Shown here: piece after piece, positions 35,101 to 39,865 of the stretch
Layout of the letters: each line of letters starts with the position of its first letter
How positions within the stretch are numbered: position 1 is the first letter of the stretch
Assembly: GCA_027065775.1 (NCBI GenBank)
Contig: JAMONN010000124.1
Span: forward strand, 1 to 39,865
Reading direction: 5' to 3'
DNA: 39,865 bases
Source: Flavobacteriaceae bacterium
GTDB lineage: Bacteria > Bacteroidota > Bacteroidia > Flavobacteriales > Flavobacteriaceae
Program-made: the position numbers and the translations under genes
The notes under the pieces: generated by a model
The model's input: the letters and a program-made list of their open reading frames with translations, nothing else
Database searches by the model: none
What the model was told of the DNA's origin: nothing

Positions 35101-35933
35101 GCCCAAGTTGCATATACTTCACCATTTGGTCCCGAACTTATATTTACACCATGACAAAAATTACCTGCATTTACAGCGGAACTTATGTTAATTGGCGAAC
35201 TATAAGATAAACCGTCATCTATAGAACGTACAAAAAATATCTCGTTACCTATATTAAAATCTACCCAAGCATTATATAAATTACCTTCGTGAGGACTGCT
35301 TGGACTATTATCTATCCATAAATGGTTTTTGTCTAATATTGTTCCGCCTGTTGGAGCAGCTGCAATAACACTAGTCCAATTTACACCATCATCAGAATAA
35401 GAAACTCCTTGCCCGCTATTGTTATGTATAAAACCAATGTATTGTCTACCAGATAAACTAATAACCGCTGCTGGATCACCACTATTAGAACCGCCAGCAC
35501 CTTGCACACTTCCGCCCCAAGTTACACCAAAATCTTCGGTACTTAAATAACTTGTACCGAACAAACCACCTACAGAACTTCCGCTCCAACTAGTTGAATT
35601 ATTAGAATTTAAAACTTTAGAATTATCTGTTGGGTTTACAAAAATAGAAACTTCACTTTGCGTATCGTTACCTGTATTACTTACAGGAACGTCTGGTGAA
35701 TCTGCCATTCTATTAACAGAACTGATTTTTGTTCCTTTATAAATCGCTTTTTCTGGTTTGGTGTTTGGTTGTACTGGCACTAAACCTTTTTTTGCCATTT
35801 CTCTCCAATAACCCATATTATCGACTCTATAATCGATTAATGGTTTTTCTTTTTGTTTTTTGTCTTGCGCTAAAACATTTAGAGTTAAAAATGAAAAAGT
35901 TAAAACGAATACTAGTACTAATGATTTTTTCAT
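32193..35933 (-). CDS. Large multidomain T9SS-secreted protein (sialidase-like propeller, FnIII, GEVED, PKD-like repeats)
   Basis: A 1246-residue secreted protein. Signal peptide ~1-22 (LNVLAQ). Residues ~90-490 contain BNR/sialidase-type repeats (STEDFGVTWGG, YSDDGVNWTS, KSIDGGATFSP, KSTDGGTNWET, SYDAGVTWEDF). A fibronectin-III-like domain spans ~497-577, then a Hydin/BACON-like strand region (~580-625) is interrupted by a GEVED domain (~632-771; VYCSASGGSDEYI, VWIDWNQDDDFED, YGEVEDYTI) and resumes at ~772-830. PKD-like parts follow, and two ~72-residue repeats (1007-1078, 1081-1152) share the motifs LTGGxPxxGxYSGNGVI and YxxENGCENxATQTI. The T9SS sorting domain is ~1165-1246. It is likely a surface adhesin or binding protein; no enzyme active site was recognised. 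Confidence 0.88.
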   Translation of the reverse strand: MKKSLVLVFVLTFSFLTLNVLAQDKKQKEKPLIDYRVDNMGYWREMAKKGLVPVQPNTKPEKAIYKGTKISSVNRMADSPDVPVSNTGNDTQSEVSIFVNPTDNSKVLNSNNSTSWSGSSVGGLFGTSYLSTEDFGVTWGGSVQGAGGSNSGDPAAVISLSGRQYIGFIHNNSGQGVSYSDDGVNWTSVIAAAPTGGTILDKNHLWIDNSPSSPHEGNLYNAWVDFNIGNEIFFVRSIDDGLSYSSPINISSAVNAGNFCHGVNISSGPNGEVYATWAIYDGGALTENAIGFAKSIDGGATFSPAIRIHNNIKGIRDTGVLKNQRVNSFPVMTTDISGGADNGNIYVVWTNIGTPGVNTGTNKSVYMLKSTDGGTNWETAIKINQGAFLNGKEAYFPWITSDPESGVLSVIFYDDRNVSATQVETWVANSYDAGVTWEDFRISDVAFTPQPIAGLATGYMGDYLSISARGGLVYPAWPDNRNGYVQTFVSPYETNTRVKPTNLQIALTEATGQTNLTWDFEGATTFLNFVIYRDGIEIGTTIDFFYADNLPTFGVYNYSVTALHDDGESSGANGSIQWGNPNVSVNPNSLTETLLTNETSVQFLTITNTGELELTYNIDTEITSASPLNPDVYCSASGGSDEYITGVEFGSISNLGTGADNYTDYSAMSTDVDAGNTYPMTITIGSVYAADDIGVWIDWNQDDDFEDANENPVCVAEIGLGGTYNYSINVPSEALGGETIMRIRLKWGGGDCGSSCGTTAYGEVEDYTINVNSWLGLGTFSGTLLPGTSEDVNVNFDSADLVLGDYTAIITVNSNATDAPQVTVPITLHVVEDSSLNTTATVDDSEICLGSETILHANPNGGTGNYTFSWVSDPVGFISSEENPIVSPIVNTNYVLTVNDGVEEITSQVSISIITILEVPNNPEGPTELCQDAVNSTYTTNTIIGALSYLWTIEPSSAGIISGTDNIATVNWDANFNGVAVILVNAVNECSNSLVSESGVIINPLPTVTLPNLDAVCFDVLPFALTGGEPVNGIYSGNGVIDGNFDPVVAGIGIHTIVYTYENENGCENSATQTIQVNALPEVTLASFENVNDSTVAFELTGGLPLGGNYSGNGVIGDSFDPTTVGIGVYVITYAYTDENGCENFATQTIEVEETLGVNDIANGINFNLYPNPNNGILNLDINSVNYSNFDVKIFNQIGINVLSEQINLTNNTTFNFNLKNLTTGIYFFTLQNKQVNYTTKIVVKK

Positions 35934-35952
35934 GATATAAATTTAAAACGTG

Positions 35953-35979
35953 TAAAAGTAATTAAAATATTAATGGCAA
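35953..35979 (-). promoter_or_regulatory. Candidate promoter of the multidomain T9SS gene
   Basis: On the minus strand TTG (35979-35977), 16-bp spacer, TACTTTTA (35960-35953): one mismatch to TAnnTTTG and one base short in the spacer. It ends 19 nt before the ATG. Confidence 0.4.
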
Positions 35980-36144
35980 CTTTAGCAATAATATTTATTT
36001 TGGTTTTTGTTTAAACACTTTTCTCTTTAAATACCCTACAAACATTATTAAAATAATCTTAAGGCAAGTTATTATGATTAAGTACCAATAAAAAAATGTA
36101 TCTTTATACTTATATAAGCTATAAAGTAAGAAAAAGAGAAGGAT

Positions 36145-36176
36145 AAAGCATTTAAACTTAGTTTAGATGCTTTTTT
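36145..36176 (+). terminator. Orphan terminator-like hairpin
   Basis: AAAGCATTTAAAC (36145-36157), loop TTA, GTTTAGATGCTTT (36161-36173), a 13-bp stem with one G-U pair, followed by a T run through 36176 and beyond. On the plus strand no coding gene precedes it. It could end a small RNA, or stop readthrough into the DUF3109 gene. Confidence 0.6.
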
Positions 36177-36233
36177 ATTTTTAGTAGCATAACTTTAAAT
36201 CACTCCTAATTAAAGAACGTTTTATATTTTTCA

Positions 36234-36241
36234 TACATTTG
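36234..36241 (+). promoter_or_regulatory. -7 box directly before the DUF3109 gene
   Basis: TACATTTG, a full TAnnTTTG match ending 5 nt before the ATG at 36247. If used, the transcript would have little or no leader. No TTG is seen at the usual -33 distance. Confidence 0.45.
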
Positions 36242-36246
36242 TCGTT

Positions 36247-36816
36247 ATGATTCAGATTGGTAAAACTTTAGTGTCCGAAGAAATAATAGAAAAAGAATTT
36301 GTGTGTAATCTTTCTGCCTGTAAAGGGCAATGTTGTATTGATGGCGATGCTGGAGCACCTTTAGAGGAAAAAGAATTACAAATAATGCGAGATATTTACC
36401 CTAAAGTAAAACCTTTTATGCGTAAAGAAGGTATTATAGAAATCGAAAAACAAGGTGTTTATACTACTAATGAAAATAATGAGCATGAAACGCCTTTAAT
36501 AAATAATGCAGATTGTGCTTTCGTAATTTACGACGATAAAAAAGTGGCGCTTTGTGCTATAGAAGAAGCATATAATCAAGGGGAAATCGAATTTAAAAAA
36601 CCTGTTTCTTGCCATTTATATCCTATTAGAGTACAAGATTATTCAGAATTTAGTGCCGTAAATTATAATAAATGGTCTATTTGCGATGACGCTTGTACTT
36701 TAGGTGCTGAATTACAAGTGCCAACTTATAAGTTTGTAAAACAAGCACTTGTTAGAAAGTTTGGCGAGGATTGGTATGAAGAATTAGAAAAATTTGCGGA
36801 AAATTATAATAAGTAA
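36247..36816 (+). CDS. DUF3109 family Cys-rich protein
   Basis: A 189-residue cytoplasmic protein. The N-terminal cluster C20xxxxC25xxxC29C30 (FVCNLSACKGQCCIDGDAGAPL) and later cysteines in NADCAF, VALCAIEEAY, PVSCHLYPIRV and ICDDACTLG match DUF3109, related to the YkgJ-type putative zinc- or iron-cluster-binding proteins. The CHLYPIR motif is the family's hallmark. Biochemical role is unknown; metal-cluster binding is a reasonable inference from the eight or more conserved Cys. It is followed after 80 bp by a thioredoxin gene on the same strand, possibly giving a redox-related pair. Confidence 0.88.
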   Translation: MIQIGKTLVSEEIIEKEFVCNLSACKGQCCIDGDAGAPLEEKELQIMRDIYPKVKPFMRKEGIIEIEKQGVYTTNENNEHETPLINNADCAFVIYDDKKVALCAIEEAYNQGEIEFKKPVSCHLYPIRVQDYSEFSAVNYNKWSICDDACTLGAELQVPTYKFVKQALVRKFGEDWYEELEKFAENYNK

Positions 36817-36828
36817 ATTTACAAAACA

Positions 36829-36860
36829 ACAACTGTAACTAAAGTTACCTTATAAGTTGT
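36829..36860. promoter_or_regulatory. Nested inverted repeats upstream of the thioredoxin gene
   Basis: Outer arms ACAACT (36829-36834) and AGTTGT (36855-36860) enclose an inner perfect palindrome GTAACTAAAGTTAC (36835-36848). It lies 36 bp before the thioredoxin ATG and 12 bp after the DUF3109 stop. Either an operator or a transcript 3'-end structure is possible; there is no T tract. Confidence 0.4.
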
Positions 36861-36896
36861 ATGAAATTAGTCCTTTTGTAGTCTAAATAAATAAAA

Positions 36897-37256
36897 ATGA
36901 CAGAAACATTAAATAAAGAAGCTTTTTTAGAAAAAGTATTCAATTACGAAAAAAATAGCGAATGGAAATTTGAAGGTGATTTACCTTGTATTATAGATTT
37001 TTATGCCGATTGGTGCGGCCCATGCAAAATGCTTGCGCCTATGTTAGAAGTTTTATCGGAAGAATATAAAGGAAAAGTAAATATTTATAAAATCAATACC
37101 GAAGTAGAACAAGAACTTGCTGCTGCTTTTGCTGTAAGAAGCATACCAACTCTATTATTTTGTAGAAAAGACGGACAACCAGAAATGGCGCAAGGTGCTT
37201 TACCAAAACATCAATTAGAAGAAGTTATTAAAGATTTTTTTGGTGTGGAGAAGTAA
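36897..37256 (+). CDS. trxA: Thioredoxin
   Basis: A 119-residue cytoplasmic thioredoxin. The active site WCGPC (C40, C43) sits in FYADWCGPCKM, with the buried Asp region DFYA before it and the cis-proline motif RSIPTLLF after it; FVRSIPT-type context is standard. There is no signal peptide. It is slightly longer than the 105-110 residues of classical TrxA because of an N-terminal extension (TLNKEAFLEKVFNYEKN). It would reduce disulfides and could feed the ribonucleotide reductase encoded in the same window. Whether it is the main thioredoxin or one of several paralogues cannot be told. Confidence 0.92.
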   Translation: MTETLNKEAFLEKVFNYEKNSEWKFEGDLPCIIDFYADWCGPCKMLAPMLEVLSEEYKGKVNIYKINTEVEQELAAAFAVRSIPTLLFCRKDGQPEMAQGALPKHQLEEVIKDFFGVEK

Positions 37257-37260
37257 ATTA

Positions 37261-37323
37261 ATGTTCTCGCAAAGTCGCGAAGACGCCAAGTAATTTCTGC
37301 GTTAATCAGCGAAATCTGCGGGA
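37261..37323. repeat. Candidate degenerate interspersed intergenic sequence
   Basis: The gap after the thioredoxin gene holds CGCAAAGTCGCGAAGACGCCAAG-type phrases (37266-37290) followed by tctgcgttaatcagcg and aaatctgcgggaa. Its higher GC and internal repetition set it apart from the AT-rich spacers. Related phrases occur at 2078-2118 and 38398-38466. No function can be read from it. Confidence 0.45.
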
Positions 37324-37329
37324 ACCTTT

Positions 37330-38319
37330 TTAAACCAAGTTATTCGCCACTAAATACTCCGCAATTTGTACTGCGTTTGTTGCTGCACCTTTTCGTAAAT
37401 TATCGGAAACAATCCAACAATTTAAGGTTTTTTCTTGGGAATAATCTCTTCGGATTCTGCCCACAAAAACAGCATCTTTTCCTTTAGCATAAATAGGCAT
37501 TGGATATTCGTTAAGTTTAGGATTATCTTGTACTGTAATTCCTTCGGTTTGATTTAAAATCTGTTTGATTTTTTCTACATCAAATTCTTTTTCAAATTGA
37601 ATATTTACACTTTCACTATGTCCGCCAGCAGTCGGGATTCTAACACAGGTTGCAGTAATAGCAATAGTTTTATCATTTAATATTTTTTGTGTTTCTCTAA
37701 CCAATTTCATTTCTTCTTTTGTGTAATCATTTTCTTCGAAATCATCGCAATGAGGTAAAGCGTTTTTGTGAATTGGATGTGGATATGCCATTTCTCCTAC
37801 CACATTATTATATTCATTTTCAAGTTGTTGAACTGCTTTAATTCCAGTACCACTTATTGATTGATAAGTTGAAATAACCAATCTTTTTATTTGATATTCT
37901 TTATGTAATGGCGCTAATGTCAACACCATTTGTATGGTAGAACAATTAGGACTTGCAATAATTTTATCTTCTTTTGTAAGTGTATTTGCATTAATTTCTG
38001 GAACTACTAATTTTACATTTTCTTGCATGCGCCAAGCAGAAGAATTATCGATTACTGTTGTGCCAACCGCTACAAATTTCGGTGCCCATTCTAAAGATGT
38101 ATTGCCGCCTGCAGAAAATATAGCAATAGCTGGTTTAAGATTAACTGCATCTTGTAAACCGATTACTTTATGTGTTTTTTGGTTAAACGAAAGTTCTTTT
38201 CCTACAGATTTTTCTGATGCCACTACTAATAATTCCGTTAACGGAAAATTGCGCTCTTCTAAAATTTGTAACATAACGGTTCCTACCATTCCTGTTGCGC
38301 CAATTACTGCTATTTTCAT
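37330..38319 (-). CDS. asd: Aspartate-semialdehyde dehydrogenase
   Basis: A 329-residue enzyme reducing aspartyl phosphate to aspartate semialdehyde with NADPH, the branch step to lysine/diaminopimelate, threonine and methionine. The nucleotide-binding GATGMVG (7-13), catalytic C126 in SPNCSTIQ, and H234 in PTAGGHSESVN are present. I start at the ATG at 38319 (MKIAVIGATG), which is the usual N-terminus. An upstream TTG and another ATG in frame would add MGKVRMG-like residues read from a hairpin-forming intergenic sequence, so they are less likely. It is convergent with the thioredoxin gene. Confidence 0.95.
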   Translation of the reverse strand: MKIAVIGATGMVGTVMLQILEERNFPLTELLVVASEKSVGKELSFNQKTHKVIGLQDAVNLKPAIAIFSAGGNTSLEWAPKFVAVGTTVIDNSSAWRMQENVKLVVPEINANTLTKEDKIIASPNCSTIQMVLTLAPLHKEYQIKRLVISTYQSISGTGIKAVQQLENEYNNVVGEMAYPHPIHKNALPHCDDFEENDYTKEEMKLVRETQKILNDKTIAITATCVRIPTAGGHSESVNIQFEKEFDVEKIKQILNQTEGITVQDNPKLNEYPMPIYAKGKDAVFVGRIRRDYSQEKTLNCWIVSDNLRKGAATNAVQIAEYLVANNLV

Positions 38320-38330
38320 TCCCATCCTAA

Positions 38331-38348
38331 CCTTCCCCAAAGGGAAGG
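38331..38348. repeat. GC-rich hairpin before asd
   Basis: CCTTCCC, loop CAAA, GGGAAGG: a perfect 7-bp stem in otherwise AT-rich DNA, 11 bp upstream of the asd ATG and within its leader. It adjoins the repeat-like stretch that runs to 38466 and may be part of an interspersed element. Confidence 0.5.
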
Positions 38349-38397
38349 AATTTATTTATTATTATTTTTTAATTTCACTTAAACCACTAAATTTTTA

Positions 38398-38466
38398 CAA
38401 AGGTCGCAAAAAAGCATTAATTACTTTGCGTTCTTCTTTATTTTCTTTGCAACTTTGCGTGAAACA
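38398..38466. repeat. Candidate degenerate interspersed intergenic sequence
   Basis: Contains acaaaggtcgcaaaaaagc, actttgcgttcttc and ctttgcaactttgcgtgaaac: several 'tttgcg' / 'cgcaaa' phrases of the same style as 37266-37290 but mostly in the opposite orientation. It lies between asd and the putative peptidase gene, ending about 10 bp before that gene's ATG. Confidence 0.45.
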
Positions 38467-38475
38467 CTAAACATT

Positions 38476-39102
38476 ATGATTATTCTTTTTGAAAACAAAC
38501 AATTTAAATATTCTTTTATTGCTAATAGAGATTATGAAAAAATAGAAAATTCCTTTTTAAAAAATACTTTAAAGGCATTAGATTATATGTCTAATAACGA
38601 TTTGCTATTGCTAACCTATACTGACAAAGATTCTGGGCAAAAGAATAAATTTGATGTTATCGATATTTTAGTTGATGATACCGAAGAACCTGTTTACATA
38701 AAACAAGGCGATAAGAATCAATACAACCCAAATACTAATGTGATTTCGTTTTATGATACGCATGGTATTTCGTTTAGAAAAGATCATAAAAAACGATTTA
38801 CTAGTAAAAATATGGGTCATAATAGTCCGATTTCTTTATTGGCGCACGAAATTATTCATTGTTTTCACGAATTATACGATGAACATAATTACCGAAAACG
38901 AAAATCAAACAAATCTACCAAAGGCAAAAAAGTAACACATACAGGTCATGATTTGTCTTTTACTAATAAAGAGGAAGAATTGGTGATTAGATTAACCAAC
39001 CAAGTTGCTAGAAAATTAGGCGAAGATATTAGACGAAATTATGGTCGTGGTTATTTTAAAGTGAAAGATGTTTTATCGGTTGAAAAAGATGATATTGCTT
39101 GA
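38476..39102 (+). CDS. Putative HExxH zinc metallopeptidase (M91-like)
   Basis: A 208-residue protein, cytosolic as no signal peptide or membrane helix is visible. The zinc motif H124-E-I-I-H128 lies in ISLLAHEIIHCFHELYDEHN, and a downstream acidic cluster (SFTNKEEELVIRLTNQVARKLGEDIRRNYGRGY, residues 161-193) could supply the third ligand. This motif order, including the EExxxxxxxNxxxxxxxxxxRxxYG tail, recalls M91 peptidases such as the NleD-type effectors, though similarity by eye is limited. The ATG at 38476 is chosen over the upstream TTG at 38455, whose extra residues would come from repeat-like intergenic DNA. It stands alone, between asd and an unrelated gene; target unknown. Confidence 0.7.
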   Translation: MIILFENKQFKYSFIANRDYEKIENSFLKNTLKALDYMSNNDLLLLTYTDKDSGQKNKFDVIDILVDDTEEPVYIKQGDKNQYNPNTNVISFYDTHGISFRKDHKKRFTSKNMGHNSPISLLAHEIIHCFHELYDEHNYRKRKSNKSTKGKKVTHTGHDLSFTNKEEELVIRLTNQVARKLGEDIRRNYGRGYFKVKDVLSVEKDDIA

Positions 39103-39349
39103 TTTTACAAATTAGACACAACTAACCTGTATTGGGACCTTATTAATATAAACGTTTGAATTAGTGCTGGATAAAAATACAATAATTTTTTGAGGTAAAC
39201 AATTCACTTTGCAAATACAAAACCAACTCTGAGGCAAGCAATTTTCCAGCATTAAGTATATTTTTTGTTGTGCTTAGTCTTTATATTAAGTCCAATTACT
39301 ACTTATTTGTACAAACATGTTTGAGTTGTTTGTGATAATCATACTTTAT

Positions 39350-39865
39350 TTATTTTATTTCTAATTCATTTGTAAAATATTCTTTTTCTGAAAATGTACT
39401 TTCTGTAGAACAGAATGTTTTAAATTCTATACTTTTTTTAAAAAAGTTTTCATTAATTGGAATTCTTTTTAATATTCTCCATGAATTTGGTAAAATAGGC
39501 TCATATTCAGATCCTATTTCGATTGTTTCTCCTTGATAACTAATTGTTCTTACTAATTTATTAGTGAAAAAAAGTTCAAAATATTCAGGAAATGAATTTT
39601 TATTAAGTTGAGAATAATCAATATATTTAAAAGCATCTTTATTAATTCTAAAAAAATATGAAAGATGTTTTGCCATTACATTACCCTCATTCACTACAGC
39701 AATTATTAGTTCATATTTATATGTTCTAAGATTGCTTAAGGGTTTAATAAAACCTTGTCTCTTTTGAATATAAACTTGTTCTTTAATTATGGGTTTATTA
39801 TATCTATTTATAAGTGTTTTTATTTCCCAATCATCCATTTTTATTGATTGGTATTGAAAACGTTT
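39350..39865 (-). CDS. Unidentified protein, C-terminal part (continues beyond the window)
   Basis: The minus-strand frame stays open from the right edge through to a stop at 39350, giving at least 171 codons. An internal ATG at 39838 is available, but the upstream codons are also open, so this is probably the tail of a longer protein. The sequence has alternating strands (YKYELIIAVVNEGNVMAKHLSYFFRI, then EIGSEYEPILPNSWRILKRIPI) recalling the beta-rich C-terminal region that follows the AlbA-2/Schlafen-type domain in some ATP-binding proteins, which is only a weak impression. The protein is Lys/Phe-rich and lacks a signal or membrane helix. No function is assigned. Confidence 0.55.
   Translation of the reverse strand, partial: KRFQYQSIKMDDWEIKTLINRYNKPIIKEQVYIQKRQGFIKPLSNLRTYKYELIIAVVNEGNVMAKHLSYFFRINKDAFKYIDYSQLNKNSFPEYFELFFTNKLVRTISYQGETIEIGSEYEPILPNSWRILKRIPINENFFKKSIEFKTFCSTESTFSEKEYFTNELEIK

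Larger units (their letters stand above)
35934..36246. other. Divergent gap with promoter elements and an orphan hairpin
   Basis: The 313-bp gap between the T9SS gene (-) and DUF3109 gene (+) contains the promoter of each (35953-35979 and 36234-36241) and a plus-strand terminator-like hairpin at 36145-36176 with no annotated gene before it. A 13-codon hydrophobic ATG frame at 35973-36014 is not convincing. Confidence 0.5.

Noticed and set aside
35973-36014. 13-codon hydrophobic ORF in the gap before DUF3109
   Set aside because: Very short, no start signal and within AT-rich DNA where such frames arise by chance; it also overlaps the -33 of the opposite-strand promoter.
38320-38340. Longer asd with a TTG start at 38340
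   Set aside because: The extra residues come from a hairpin-forming intergenic sequence, while MKIAVIGATG at 38319 is the standard N-terminus.
37934-38470. 178-codon frame on the plus strand opposite asd
   Set aside because: It lies antisense to a fully convincing asd gene, has low-complexity composition and no recognisable motif.
38455-38475. Longer metallopeptidase with a TTG start at 38455
   Set aside because: The added codons are repeat-like intergenic DNA (ttgcgtgaaac); the ATG at 38476 begins the protein-like sequence.
39163-39260. Weak inverted similarity (tgctgga ... tccagca) after the putative peptidase gene
   Set aside because: Only about 7 bp match with a long, unstructured gap between; not enough for an attachment site or element end.

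Overview
The window is AT-rich chromosomal DNA from a Bacteroidota bacterium, almost certainly a marine Flavobacteriaceae. Evidence for this is the set of secreted proteins with type IX secretion (T9SS) C-terminal sorting domains, TonB-dependent receptors (TBDRs) with N-terminal carboxypeptidase-regulatory-like domains, lipoproteins with acidic residues right after the lipobox Cys, -7 promoter boxes of the form TAnnTTTG, and a class I ribonucleotide reductase whose ATP-cone sits on the beta subunit (known from Leeuwenhoekiella). No tRNA, rRNA, IS element, prophage or CRISPR array was seen.

Layout. 1-1144 (-): tadA (cut by the window edge) and murI. 1216-3940 (+): a TonB-like membrane protein with a Cys-rich N-terminus, then dxs. 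3995-7114 (-): a large T9SS beta-propeller protein. 7165-9910 (-): dgt, with an 8-bp tandem repeat in its leader, and a MATE exporter. 9982-13185 (-): an Oar-like TBDR whose promoter contains a perfect 19-bp palindrome. 13442-18280 (-): a compact run read marC, short FAD protein, M23 peptidase, UPF0175/PIN toxin-antitoxin pair, pgi. 18375-24193 (-): an operon of one TBDR and two tandem DUF5689/choice-of-anchor-J surface lipoproteins, divergent from a secreted endonuclease/exonuclease/phosphatase-fold enzyme (24393-25451, +); together they look like an uptake locus for a phosphate-ester or nucleic-acid polymer. 25664-26080 (+): a small four-helix membrane protein.

26077-28287 (-): the most interesting part. 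A cobalamin riboswitch precedes a possible 19-codon leader ORF whose stop overlaps the next start (TAATG), then two T9SS-exported surface proteins (DUF4465 and a partner) spaced by one base. No BtuB-type receptor or ABC transporter lies beside them, so this looks like a stand-alone B12-controlled, T9SS-delivered surface module. 28518-31593 (-): nrdB (ATP-cone) and nrdA, separated from the riboswitch by a strong terminator. 32193-35933 (-): a 1246-residue multidomain T9SS protein. 36247-37256 (+): DUF3109 Cys-rich protein and thioredoxin. 37330-38319 (-): asd. 38476-39102 (+): a cytosolic HExxH putative metallopeptidase. 39350-39865 (-): C-terminal part of an unidentified protein running off the window.

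Housekeeping genes (tadA, murI, dxs, dgt, pgi, nrdAB, asd) are interleaved with envelope and nutrient-capture genes. Several intergenic gaps (2078-2118, 37261-37323, 38325-38466) hold sequences that look like degenerate interspersed repeats. All functional calls come from reading protein motifs by eye; no database search was possible.
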